A stretch of 32,041 bases of DNA from Schoenoplectus triqueter (lineage: Eukaryota > Streptophyta > Magnoliopsida > Poales > Cyperaceae), in contig CAXKVV010000386.1 of NCBI GenBank assembly GCA_964058805.1, forward strand, positions 1 to 32,041, given 5' to 3'. Made by a program: the position numbers and the translations under genes. Positions 21,297 to 31,689 of the stretch are shown here, one piece after another. Every line of letters starts with the position of its first letter. Positions within the stretch are counted from its first letter, which is position 1. The notes under the pieces were generated by a model that was given only the letters and a program-made list of their open reading frames with translations, did not search any database and had not been told where the DNA came from.

Positions 21297-21304
21297 ATGA
21301 ATTC

Positions 21305-22319
21305 TACTCCACTTCTAGACTTCTAGTAATAAATTCACTAATATTAACTGCACTAAGATGACAGATATATATTTCCCATTTCGGCAAGGATCCCCTGCAT
21401 CTCTGTAAGGACAGCTTGTGTGCGTCTACGAGGACATGCAAAATTTTATATGAGTAAAAGTACTACTATTTATTATTTTTAAATCTTTGCTAACAAAATT
21501 TATGATTTAAGAAGAGTATAATATTAAATATATATATACATAAAGAAAAGAGGAGGGTTTTAATATTGTTATTTTTCTATACATAAGATATCATGACTTA
21601 TTTTATTTTCTCACAAATTTATTTTATTTTTCTGTACCACTCGGAAGCAGAGTTCTAAATTGTTTTTCACTTTTTTTTTCATTATGCTCACTAGGTTAAC
21701 CCTCTTTAGAGCACGATACAACTTTATAATAAAAAGGTATATCTCTTATATATAATTTATAAGGGCTAAATTCATGAACCCAGTTCTTACTCAGTCTCTC
21801 TTCAACTCGGCTCGGTTTGTTTCTCTTGTAAGGATTGGATTTAGTAAGGGTCGAGTCTAACTTTGAAGAAATAAGCTTTTTTTATGATCCATTCAAATTT
21901 GACCTTTACCAAACCTAACCCAATTCTTATCAAAGTCACCCTTCTCAAACCCTTAAACTTTTTTCAAACCCACCCTTTTTATAATTTTGTGTTCTAATTG
22001 TAAAAAAAACAGAAAATATTTTTAAAATAAAAAATGCTATTTTTTTACATTTGTAGTCATAAATTTTGTTTTATTTTTTATATTTCGTGTTGTATTTTTG
22101 TTATATTTAAAATTCTAAAAAAATAAAAAAAAAACTTTTTTTTAAAATCTGATTCTTATTACGTCCTTATGGTCTTTGCCTCTTAATGATTAGGCTCATT
22201 CCTAAAAACTTAAATATTTTGAATCTGAATCTCTAATAGTCCTTTTCAAATTCGGTTCTTATCCGGTCCTTATGTAGACTCGTTAAATCCGACCTTGACT
22301 CTCAAAGACCATGTTTACC
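21305..22319. other. Intergenic sequence with a decayed repeat block
   Basis: About 21305-21765 has nothing recognisable. From about 21773 (GGCTAAATTCATG) to 22319 (complement GGTAAACATGG) the ends look weakly inverse, and the interior carries TTCTTACTCAGTC and ATTCGGTTCTTATCCGGTCC words resembling those in the 14671-15201 insert. It could be an old relative of that element; no convincing TSD. Confidence 0.3.
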
Positions 22320-22327
22320 AATCTACC

Positions 22328-22944
22328 TAGGGGCGTAAACGGATCAGATACGGACGGATAATGATCTTATCATATCCGCATCTGTTATAATTTTTTAGAT
22401 ACGGATCAGATATTTAACGGATATTCGGGTACGAATCGGATATCAGATGGATACAAATACGAATATGAACATATTTCAGATATTAAATAAACATATTATA
22501 TATATTATTGAAAAATAATTATATTTTTTTTGATAGAATCATTAATTATAAAAACTAAATACTAATTATTATTATACTAATAGTTCAAATGTATTAATGA
22601 ATTATAAAAAAGATTATACATTAAAATAAATTGAATATAAATTAAATTAGATTTATAATGTACACTAAAAATCTAATTAAAAAATATATAATAGAAATAT
22701 TTCAGATACTTATTCGGATAAAATCGGATAATATTGGATCAGATACTTTCAGATAGTGTCAGATATTAATAAATAATATCTAAACGGTCGGATATAAATA
22801 TGTAATAGTCAAATCGTATTCTTATCTGTAAGCAAAATTCAGATACAAATATCTCTGAATACGGATACAAATTAAATAATTTTCACTATTTCTCAGATCA
22901 AATCACTGATAAAATAGATATTATCCCATCAGTTAACACCCCTA
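22328..22944. mobile_element. hAT-like MITE with GGATACGGATA-type repeats, 617 bp
   Basis: Begins TAGGGGCGTAAACGGAT; the complement of its end is TAGGGGTGTTAACTGAT. Flanks AATCTACC (22320-22327) and AATCTACA (22945-22952) match at 7 of 8 bases. Interior ends are dense in GGATA/CAGATA words around an AT-rich core. This form, with an Ac-like TAGGG terminus and an 8-bp TSD, is typical of non-autonomous hAT elements of plants. Confidence 0.82.
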
Positions 22945-22952
22945 AATCTACA

Positions 22953-23327
22953 ACTTGAACAGTCCATTATGTTTATCACAAAAATAAGATTAAAGAAAAA
23001 AGAACAACAGTGCATCAAAATACAATAAATAAAAATAAAACTTGAACTGTCCAAGATCTCTGCCTCCCCTCGGTACTCATTACAAAGATCTACCGCATCA
23101 ATAGCCGTCGCATATTTGACGTCAGAATTGTGACGAATACAATAAATAGCTATTTGACCTTTTGCTTTTTTTATGCAACGAGTGGTTGAGTGCCGCTTGA
23201 CTTGCATCCAGCCGGCATTAATATTATATATTTGAGGAAAATATAGATAAATGTACAGTGAATAATCCCTCATTGGATATATGATCAGGCAGTACCAGTT
23301 TTCCAGACTGGACAAGTACTGTGACAA
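22953..23327 (-). other. Candidate coding remnant, unidentified
   Basis: A 132-codon minus-strand frame starting at 23327 stays open through about 23220-23045 with a varied composition (residues include KKAKGQIAIYCIRHNSD and DAVDLCNEYRGEAEI), unlike the low-complexity frames nearby. The N-terminal third is Tyr/Ile-rich and looks intronic, so a real exon might start near 23210. I do not recognise a domain. The frame's tail crosses into the hAT-like element at 22944, which argues that any gene here is broken. Confidence 0.25.
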
Positions 23328-23451
23328 AGGTATTACCTGTGTCCGGCATAGATGGAGATCTTTGTGTTTATTGAAGTTAGCTGGCAGCCTGGCAGTTTTA
23401 ATTTTACCATGGGAGTAGGCCGTTGGTTTTCAGGTAACGTGATCTTCTGTA

Positions 23452-23889
23452 CATGGGCGGACGCAGAATTTCAGTCGGGGGACAAATATCGGATTGTAAT
23501 AGCTTATCGGATTTAAATTTATTAACTAATCGGGTACTAAATAAAAAATAATAATTTAATATATATTCTTACCTAATAAAAAAATTATTAGAATAATAAC
23601 ATTTTATATATTAAAAATAACAATAAAATAAAGCTCAAAGTAATAGATAATGAAGTTGATGAAGAAAATTTTCGTCTATAAAATTTTATATTTTGATATC
23701 TTTGCATAATTATTTCATTATATATGATATTAAATATTTTTTTTCTCAATAAAATTAATCAGACAATCTGGGGGGGGCCAAAAAAATTTCCAGGGGGGGC
23801 AAACTATCGAAAATATTACCGAAAAGCACTGTTTTTCAAAATCCAGGGGGGCCGTTGCCCCCCCTGGAGAACTGTGGATCCGGCCTCTG
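23452..23889. mobile_element. hAT-like MITE (Tip100-like termini), 438 bp
   Basis: Begins CATGGGCGGACGCAGAATTT; the complement of its end is CAGAGGCCGGATCCACAGTT. Both resemble the CAGGGGCGGA-type terminus of Tip100-like hAT elements. Flanks CTTCTGTA (23444-23451) and CTTCTGTG (23890-23897) match at 7 of 8. The right half holds G7/C7 runs that can pair (CCAGGGGGGGC, TGCCCCCCCTGG). No coding capacity. Confidence 0.75.
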
Positions 23890-23897
23890 CTTCTGTG

Positions 23898-24253
23898 CCA
23901 CCGGATTTCATTTGTTTGACCTCTGTAATTATGAAATTCATCTTTACTAATTTCACGGTGGTACAGTGCTTCTGTAAAGATTGCTTTTAAATATATTGAG
24001 GGTTTTGGGGTGATTTTATATGTGATGTCCTTAAATTCACTATAATAAAAAAATTGACAGAGGATTTAGCGTATATAAAAAGTTAAAAAAATATTGTTAA
24101 ATTACTCGGTCCAAGCTAGCCGTCATGACATTCTTTATTAATTGAAATTTCATTAAATTTATATATTAATAGATGAGAATTTAATAACATATACGATATT
24201 CAGAAAATTGTTTTCCTCGTAAAGCTTTAAAAGTGTTTATACATTTATAGGTA
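23898..24253. other. AT-rich intergenic sequence
   Basis: About 350 bases between the last hAT-like element and the first Helitron end; no feature recognised. Confidence 0.5.
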
Positions 24254-25917
24254 CTAGCTATATATCCGCGCGTTGCAGCGGATTTTTTTATTTAAACATT
24301 AAAATATTATAAGATAAAAAATTCACATTGATGAGATTTTCTACACAGTATGAGTTAATGATTCATGGGTTTATGGTAAGAAAAGTGAATTATTTCAATA
24401 TATATTATAACCATTAATTTCTTACCAAACATACATAAGGTTGCTAAATAAAAAAAAACTATAATATGAAAATAATAATATAGATGAGAAAGAAATGGAG
24501 AGAAAAAATGAATCAATGGACGCGATTACATACGTTCGATCAACTAAAAATAAATATTATCCGTCTAATTGAAGGATAAAATACCATGACAAAAAATGGA
24601 CCCTCTAATTCTTAGATGCTTTATATAATAATATATATATATATATATATATATGCATAAGAAGACAACCATTTGTCAAACATAAAATTGATTAAATTAA
24701 TCTCGATTATCAAAATTATTCACTGTGGTAGAAAGAACGATATTGTAGTTGTTATACATTGAGTCATTGGTGCATATAACAAACTATTTTTTTAATTGAA
24801 GATATGCTATTTATTATGCATATTAGATCTTGTTAACATAATTAAATCACTCTACCAATCACATGATATTTTCTCTGAATAGCGTCCAATCTGTTCCAAA
24901 AGCTCATGTTAATACTGAGAATTTTTGTTAGATTGCCAATATCGATGGTCGATCGCTCAATCTTAATTGACCAAAAAAAAATATTCCTTTCAAAATATGT
25001 TTAGAAAATGATAAAAAAATATTGGAAGTTACATTTAAAATATTTATATCTACCAAAAAAATGGATACAGATCAAGAGCAAGCAGCTACTTTTAATTGAT
25101 AAAACAAATTTCATATTAAATTATTCAAATCTGCTCTTTTTCATTTAAAAATTTCAATATTTTAGTTGTACTTTTTAAAAGGCATTTAAAATATTTATTG
25201 AAGAAAAATAAAACAAATCAAATGGTTGATATCAAATGTGAAATGGCATGGCGAAGAATTTTCAAAACTTAACCAATATATTGATAATAGATTACTTGAC
25301 ATTTTGACAATTTTATAACGAAAATCAACACAAAGATATTTTATATTGTGAAAAGAATTCATTAACGTGTTGTTTGTTCAATCTTAATTGACCAAAAAAA
25401 ATATTCCTTTCATAATTTGTTTAGAAAATGATAAAAAAATATTGGAAGTTACATTTAAAATATTTATATCTACTAAAACAATGAATACAGATCAAGAACA
25501 AGCAGCTACTATTAATTGATAAAACAAATTTCATATAAAATTATTTAAATCTGCTCTTTTCCATTTAAATTTTTTTCAGTATTTTAATTTTACTTTTTTA
25601 AAGGCATTAAAAATATTTACTGAAGAAAAATAAAACAAATCAAATGGTTGATATCAAATGTGAAATGACATGGCAAAGAATTTTCGAAACTTGACCAATA
25701 ATATACTGATAATAGATTACTTGACATTTTGATAATTTTATAAGGAAAATCAACACAAAGATATTTTATATTGTGAAACGAATTCATTAACGTGTTGTTA
25801 GTCATAACATTGTGTGCGTATAAAATATAATTAAATTTGTTAAATACAAACCATTGCAGGTTTCTATTTTTTCAACGTAATTTCTCATGTATATGATATA
25901 AGTTAATGTAATATAGA
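24254..25917 (-). mobile_element. Putative non-autonomous Helitron, about 1.66 kb
   Basis: On the minus strand the 3' end shows a stem-loop (ATCCGC...GCGGAT, + coordinates 24264-24283) followed by ATATAGCTAG and then T, the Helitron 3' signature (hairpin roughly ten bases before CTAG, inserted before T). A matching 5' end, A/TCTATATTAC, reads on the minus strand from 25917. The 3' end is well supported; the 5' end is a best guess because only TC is obligatory. Contents are AT-rich, with a tandem duplication and no Rep/helicase. Confidence 0.5.
24958..25799. repeat. 421-bp tandem duplication
   Basis: 24958-25378 is repeated at 25379-25799, beginning CAATCTTAATTGACC and ending CATTAACGTGTTGTT in both. 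Copies differ by scattered substitutions and one- to four-base indels (for example GGCATGGCGAAG vs GACATGGCAAAG), roughly 90% alike. No open frame is conserved between copies, so it is non-coding. Confidence 0.85.
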
Positions 25918-26591
25918 TTAATATTTAGATTGTCTCAATTCAAATTATAATTTGTTTTCAACAATCTTCATTTGTATTTCGAATTTTGTTGTTAACTTAA
26001 AAAAAAAAGTGCGAGCATAAATTTTCAAATAAACGACACATTAATTTGGGCGACCAGAGAAGATCCGCAGCGATCATTTTCGCCCCGTCACCTGTGTCAG
26101 CAACTTATCTCTCTCTCTAACTCGGAATAGTATCATTATATCAATAAATGGACATGGTTCATTAAAGCGAAAATAACAAAGAACAAGGAAAAGAAAGAGA
26201 CAGATATCAATCAGCACATGAATTGTTATTTATGGCGCCAGATACTGTTGCCAAACTCTTCGCTCCAAAGTCCAAACAGCGGGTATCTTTGATCACTCCT
26301 TTGTCTCCAATTACTTTTCATTTCATGTAGAGAGAGAAGGAGAGAAAGAAAACAAAAGATTCAGTCGCAGAGGCAAAGGCGAAGAGATAAAATAGATAAT
26401 AATGAGTTGTCTTCGTGGCTGTATTTATTCGGGATCTGATACAACACATCTACTTTGGAGTTGGTATTAAAGAAGAGATAAGAGAGAGAGAGAATCGTAA
26501 GTGGATTCACTGCCACTGTATCGTATCGGGCAGTGGATCGGAGATATCTCTTGGTAGACTCGCTGACTTTGTCGCTCATTTCCTCTCTTCT
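25918..26591 (+). promoter_or_regulatory. Upstream region of the response regulator gene
   Basis: About 670 bases with no other gene. It holds CT and GA repeats (26109-26120, 26479-26494) and several (A/G)GAT(T/C)-type words that fit the type-B response regulator (ARR1-like) core: 26357-26362, about 26431, 26502 and 26536. Such sites would let cytokinin signalling switch this gene on, as is usual for type-A regulators; the motif is short and the inference is mild. Confidence 0.4.
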
Positions 26592-26735
26592 TATATAATC
26601 TCACACATATAATCTCACACAAACGGTCTAAACTCGCACACATAAACTGTCTGACCTAATAAGAAAGAGAAAAACTAACTAGAGAAAGAGAAGCTCGTGT
26701 GAGAAACCAACAAAGGAAAAGAAGAGAAGAAGAGA
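26592..26735 (+). promoter_or_regulatory. TATA box and 5' leader
   Basis: TATATAAT at 26592-26599 is the best TATA box, about 140 bases before the start codon. A second TATAATCTCACACA copy follows directly, giving a tandem repeat (26594-26622). The rest is purine-rich leader (AAAGGAAAAGAAGAGAAG before ATGG). The transcription start is probably near 26625; not determined. Confidence 0.5.
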
Positions 26736-27902
26736 ATGGCGTGCTATAGTAGTACCGTTGGTAATAGCACTGGTGGTGAGGGGAGTTCACCAGAGCTGCA
26801 TGTTTTGGCGGTCGACGATAGTTCGGTAGACCGGAGAGTGATCACTAGCCTCCTCCGTAAATCGAAATATCGGGGTAATTTTCTCCATTTTCTGTTTGTA
26901 GATTGTAATGTTATATAATATGGTAATTATGTTTTGGTGTCTTTTGGTAGAAAAAAGTGTTGAGCAATGAGTGTAACAATGTTTTCTTGCAAGTCAAAAT
27001 ACTGTGAAGAATGACAATTTCTCAGGGTTACTTGTGCATTTTTCTTTCTATGGTAAAGCCTAAATTACGTGCAGTCCAATTTTGCATGTATCTTTTCAAA
27101 GTTGGATGATCTTGATTTGAGGAAAGAAATGGAAACTTGATTCATGAAGATATACATCCTGTATATTTCATATGCAATTTAAAAGATCGAATGAAAGTAT
27201 CAAATATATATATTTCTTGGATTCTTGACATATCTTTCTTTTTAAAATTTGATGTACAGTAACAGCTGTTGACAGTGGCAAGAGAGCTCTAGAATTACTG
27301 GACTCGGTATGCAGTTGAAAATCACGTTCCTTTTCATTGTTTTTTTATATCTTTACTTCTTATGTGTATATGTACTAATTAACTTTGTACTTGCATTTAT
27401 AATTTATTTATTTATTTTGCCTTTCTTTTGCTTGCAGGAGCCAAATGTCAATATGATAATAACAGATTATTCGATGCCTGAAATGACTGGATATGAACTC
27501 CTCAAGAAAGTCAAGGTAATAACAGTAACAAAAATATTCTGATAATCCACCTATGCTATGCTTAGTTTAATTTCACTTTTTGATTTTGCACCCATGCAAT
27601 ATGTTTTCTTACATGTATTACTAATTAATTACGCAGGAATCTTCCGAGTTATGTCGAATTCCAGTAGTGATCATGTCTTCTGAGAATGTTCCCACGAGGA
27701 TTAATAGGTGAGTATGAGTTCTTTTTTCAAAATTTAACAAGTTATTTGTACAGAAAATCTGTTTAGTAAAAAGCTGAAATAATTTTGGGCTCTGAAAATA
27801 TTTGATTTATTCAGGTGCTTGGATGAGGGGGCTGAGGATTTCTTGCTGAAGCCTGTCCAGCATTCTGATGTTTCACGCCTCTGCAATCGCGTATTGCGAT
27901 GA
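26736..27902 (+). CDS. Type-A two-component response regulator (cytokinin signalling), 5 exons
   Basis: Exons at 26736-26874, 27260-27306, 27438-27515, 27637-27707 and 27815-27902 join in frame to 423 bases (140 residues plus stop), with GT/AG at all four introns. The product is almost only a receiver domain (about residues 21-140): acidic pair D27-D28, phosphoacceptor D72 in ITDYSMP, S102 in IMSSEN, and K124 in FLLKPV. A short N-terminal Ser/Gly segment and a very short tail, with no Myb-like output domain, make it type A. These proteins accept phosphate from His-phosphotransfer proteins in cytosol or nucleus and damp cytokinin signalling; they are normally cytokinin-induced. Exon phases and the five-exon layout fit the family. 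All key residues are present and no frameshift is seen, so it should be functional. The ATG is the first after the leader and gives a normal N-terminus. The SDVSRLC tail resembles monocot members. I give no numbered symbol because paralogues cannot be told apart here. Confidence 0.95.
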
Positions 27903-28160
27903 TTGCCGTTGGATCTTTCTCTCAATGGAACTGATGCTTTCTTGAACCTCTCTATTGGAGAAATAGCCCTTGGAAGATTTTTTTTTTTTAATTTTGTTCT
28001 AGCCTTTTCCTCTTTGGTATATTTTGGTCCTGGAGAGTCTGAAAAAAGGGGGAAATTAAAATGTTATGTTAGATGATGGTAGAAGTGTAATCAATATATT
28101 AGTAATGATGTATGATCTATTATATATATTGTTGAGTTCTGAGTTTCTGCTGCATTTTGA
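27903..28160 (+). terminator. 3' UTR and polyadenylation region of the response regulator gene
   Basis: A T-rich stretch with GTGTAATCAATATATTAG and TGTTATGTTAG elements follows the stop. The UTR very likely ends before the Helitron terminus at 28291. No canonical AATAAA was found, which is common for plant genes. Confidence 0.4.
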
Positions 28161-28490
28161 TTGGACCCCGAATCTGCTGTTGTATACCATACAAGTAGTT
28201 GATAGAAAGCCCATTCAAATTAAAATCGTTCTTTTGTGATAGAAGGCCCATTCACTTTTCTATTAAAATTTTAAATAAATTATAACTGAACTAGTACATA
28301 TACCCGCTCTTACGCGCGAACTTTTAAAATCAGGAATAACAATAACATTATGATTCGTTATTAAAGCAGTGATAATAATTGAGCATGTTAAAAAACATAA
28401 ATAACTTAACTGTAGAAAAAATCTAGTACCAAATAACTTTAACTAAAAAATCTAACAAAGAAATTGTAGTAACAACAAAATAAAATAGTA

Positions 28491-28850
28491 CCATGACAAC
28501 AATTTCATCAAGGACTAATATTCCTTTCTCCATGAATCTTTAACTTTTTTGTCATTTTCAGATCCAGTTGCAATTTTCGCTCTTAGCAAATCCCCAGCTG
28601 ATATTTGCACCATTCCAAACTGCATAACAAGTATGATATCTAATGATGTATCAGAATATGTATTTGTCATAAACTAAACTTCTACATATTGCATCAAATT
28701 TTATTTAATTGACTTTGAGAATATTCCTTATATTAAGAAAATGACCTGATAACATGATTTTACCAGACATCCTATCGCCTTTCCCAGATGTTGGTGCCCC
28801 AGATATCATAACCTTCAATGACGCTTTCTTCAATGTTGTTGTAGTCTAAA
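28491..28850 (-). pseudogene. Chloroplast-type adenylate kinase fragment
   Basis: Two exon-like parts on the minus strand. The first (about 28850-28764) encodes LKVMISGAPTSGKG, the P-loop start of plastid adenylate kinases (family form GAPASGKGTQCE), but the residues after GKG are altered and a GT donor follows. The second (28619 to about 28492) begins after TATGCAG and encodes FGMVQISAGDLLRAKIATGS, the AMP-binding helix region, then MEKGILVLDEIVV in a shifted frame: one frameshift lies near 28531-28540. The lid, the rest of the core and the transit peptide are absent. The retained intron (about 145 bases) shows DNA-level, not RNA-level, duplication. The intact enzyme interconverts ATP + AMP and 2 ADP in plastids; this fragment cannot. 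Confidence 0.8.
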
Positions 28851-29526
28851 ATTTTAGAAAATCAACATCAATTAACCAGAGATAATACGAGCCTTAAGAC
28901 TACAAATTGACGAACCATATCCAAATTTTGACAAAATTGACACAATTAATTGAAGAAAAAATCAGTTCCTGAGAGGGAATATATGTAGATGCTTAGAAAC
29001 CCAGTAAAATAGAAAGGTTCTCAAGGGACAATTGGATAAACACAGCCGCAAAGAGAAGTTGAGCCACAAGAGAGAGAAAGCGGGAGAAAAGTCAACATAG
29101 GTTGTAATACTATATGTAAGCACCTAATTAGAACATAACAATATTATATGTAAGCACCTGTTCAGAACATGACAATCAAAAGTCTTTGCTTTCTAATTTA
29201 ATTATTTAACCAAAATTACTGCACAATAACCATATCAAAAATATTTAACTCTCACTATTTTTATTTAGAACCTGATGTTGGTTCTTTTGCATTTAGATAC
29301 TTGAGAGTTAACTTATTCATACACTTACCTGAACCTCATGTTCATATTAATAGAACAAAACTAAAAGTTAATAAATAAAAAAAATCACAATTCCATAAGT
29401 CATATTAGTGTACACAAGAGATCATAATCTATGAACAGAGACAAAATCTTATTCCCATATTTTTTATTTCAGCTCAAGTTTGATTGATATTTTGAATATC
29501 AGCTTATAATAACCCGTATAAACTTG

Positions 29527-29592
29527 GTCAGCTGGTACCAATTGTCACATGGCTTGAAGAGCCCATAGGTGCTACGCTGCTTTCTCTATAGC
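29527..29592 (-). other. Weak exon-like patch, unidentified
   Basis: On the minus strand, after CTATAG, one frame reads ESSVAPMGSSSHVTIGTS before a stop. Its composition differs from the flanks and it lies among the captured fragments, but there is no recognisable family and splice phase with the 30.1-kb exon is not clean. Possibly a third exon of that unknown gene. The rest of 28860-30130 shows nothing I can assign. Confidence 0.2.
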
Positions 29593-30138
29593 AGAACAAA
29601 TTGTAAGGAATTTGAAAATCGACACACAAACAAAGTGAAGCATGCACAAAAATGACATAAAGTGAAAACACACAAGCAACATGAATTGATTTTACTATAA
29701 GATAAATCAATTCATGCGGATGCACTTTCAGTTGACAGATGAACTACAAAATGAAATATGAATATATATAATATGATATAGTAATGCAGCAAATAACAAA
29801 CCTGATGATAATAGGTACCGGGTTTTTTCCATAATATTATATATTACTTTTGTTCACCTTAAGTTATCAGTAAAAATACTGCATGAGGCAAATTCAATAG
29901 AAGCTACCTAATTGCAGGAGCTGTAATTCACATAAAAACGGAAGTTAACAAGTTGTTTGCAACAGGAAACAATACAAGAGTAATGTTGGGCTTAAGCCAA
30001 AGTTGATTTTCTAGTTGAGAAATCTAGTAAAATACTGGTATATCAAAGGTCCAGTGAATATGTTTCCATCAAAAGTTTTACGGTGCCAAAAGAAATTGTA
30101 ATGACCTCATTATTTTTTCTCTGAGAAATATGCTTTAC

Positions 30139-30399
30139 CTGGTCGAGAACTGCCAGGTGTCTCAGGAGCACCAGAATTCAAGGGTGACTTCTAATTCTGA
30201 TGTTTCTCCATGGCAGTACACCAAGCTGCATCCCATTTTTTTCTTCCACCAGCTGACATTAACAAGTTTCCACCAAAAATGAACAAAAAGAAGAGAGGGA
30301 AACTTCACAGTACCAACAATTAAAAAGGTCAAAGTCTTGCGCTAACCTGAATCTCCAAAGGGTGAGACCATATAAGCTTCACTTGGTGGCACCCCTTGA
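30139..30399 (-). pseudogene. Two-exon fragment of an unidentified gene
   Basis: Minus-strand exon 30399-30347 (53 nt, GVPPSEAYMVSPFGDS...) has a GT donor. Exon 30252-30139 (114 nt) follows an AG acceptor and joins in phase to give ...AGGRKKWDAAWCTAMEKHQN, one in-frame TAG, then KSPLNSGAPETPGSSRP, ending at a GTAAAG donor. The matching phases (1 then 1), good splice sites and coding-like composition argue for a real captured gene piece; the single stop and lack of start or end argue that it is dead. I do not recognise the family. The segment lies on the 3' side of the pectin acetylesterase pieces but does not match the downstream part of that family. Confidence 0.5.
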
Positions 30400-30486
30400 C
30401 TACATCATAAAAGAACAAAATAATAGAACAACAAAGCCAAACAATGAACCCAACATGGTGATAAAAGACCAACAAATAGCACTCAC

Positions 30487-31008
30487 ATAAGAGATCATAT
30501 AATGATATTATCCCTGAGATATCTTTCCTACAATTCATGACAAGAAAAATAAAATAACCAAAATTTTGCCACATACAAGACTATGCTTATGCACTTTGAG
30601 AATTGTGATACTGATATTCTATTGTAAAACCAACAAATGCCAATAAAAATAAACAAAAGTAGAAAATACTTGCTCAATTTTAGCTTAAAACATACACATT
30701 AAAGAAGAAGCCACCATCAGCCATGCACTTTATAGTCTTAGCCTTTGGCAGAAATATTTTGAAATCATCACAACATATATACATGGCTAGCTCTCTAGCA
30801 GAGCATCCCGTCAGAAGTGCCTGGAATATGATTAAATTATTTACTTACATGTTACATATATACTTTGAGCAAATGTGGACATAAACAAGTAGTCTCGTCC
30901 TATAATAATTGGGAATTACCTTTTTAGCATTAGCAAGCCCCTTGAGAAAAAGGTCGTCCATAGTTGTCGCCCAAATACGCTGGCCTCAAAGTACAATGTA
31001 GTCCCTTC
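30487..31008 (-). pseudogene. Pectin acetylesterase (Notum-like) fragment, three exons
   Basis: Minus-strand exons: 31008-30920 encodes EGTTLYF, then (after a one-base loss near 30987) GQRIWATTMDDLFLKGLANA; 30820-30696 encodes ALLTGCSARELAMY, then FLPKAKTIKCMADGGFFFN; 30527-30487 encodes KDISG plus a degenerate tail, ending at a GTGAGT donor. Exons join in phase. This is the central block of plant pectin acetylesterases (carbohydrate esterase family 13; secreted wall enzymes that deacetylate pectin). The nucleophile motif GCSAGG is changed to GCSARE: the serine stays, both glycines are lost. The N-terminal signal region and the Asp/His part of the catalytic triad are missing. Introns of 99 and 168 bases remain. 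Not functional. Confidence 0.85.
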
Positions 31009-31590
31009 CTACAATGATAATAAAAAATAAATTAAATGAGTAAATGATTGTTTAGCAGATTAGCCCTGCCTCAGTAGCCACTACTGGAGCCATCTAAGAG
31101 GGTCTGAATATTAAAACAAACTATCTTAGAATCAAGAAGGTAATGTATTTGATAACAAAGGTGAATTGTCTCTACTCCGTGCTACTCTTTTCTATTACAA
31201 TAAATAAGATTCTTAATTATTTTTTTTTGGTTTTTGAGTTCTTTTGGGCGCTAAAATAGTCAATTGGATAATTTGGAGTATTGGTCTCCTTTCAATTGGT
31301 TTGACCATATAGAGAAAAATATTAAAGGATTTATAAATTCATCAATTTAAAGTTTTTAATGGATCCTGAAATTATTTTCTTTAAACCAAACCAAATTTGC
31401 ACTTCTTTGTTTGATGAAGACATAAAGTGAAGCATTCAATCTTTTGCTATTGATTATCATAAAGTCAGTCGTAGAAAGAGAAACAATCAAAATGGCGTGG
31501 CACACACTTTGAACTAACTTCAAATTAACAGAAGAGATGATTATAATTATAAGCACACTGCACACATATCAATATGAATAATAAAATTAC

Positions 31591-31689
31591 CTATCACTTG
31601 TCACCCTCTAGAGAAGAGAGGTAGATGTTGAAATTCAGCCCACTGGTATTACCAGCAGGGCACTTAATGTGGCCGCCAAAGGTCCCGTC
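31591..31689 (-). other. Exon-like segment, unidentified
   Basis: Bounded on the minus strand by TTTCTAG at its start and GTAATT at its end. One frame reads DGTFGGHIKCPAGN..., then LNFNIYLSSLEGDK, before two stops. It lies upstream of the pectin acetylesterase block. DGTFGGH faintly recalls the CDG(A/G)SF motif of that family, but the rest does not follow, so I leave it unnamed. The remaining 31690-32041 shows no recognisable feature. Confidence 0.35.

Noticed and set aside
26415..26612. Upstream open frames in the response regulator promoter as separate genes
   Set aside because: They overlap the TATA region, are short, and have GA-repeat-derived composition.
28491..31008. Functional adenylate kinase or pectin acetylesterase genes
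   Set aside because: Frameshifts, missing exons and damaged active-site motifs; fragments of unrelated genes lie side by side.
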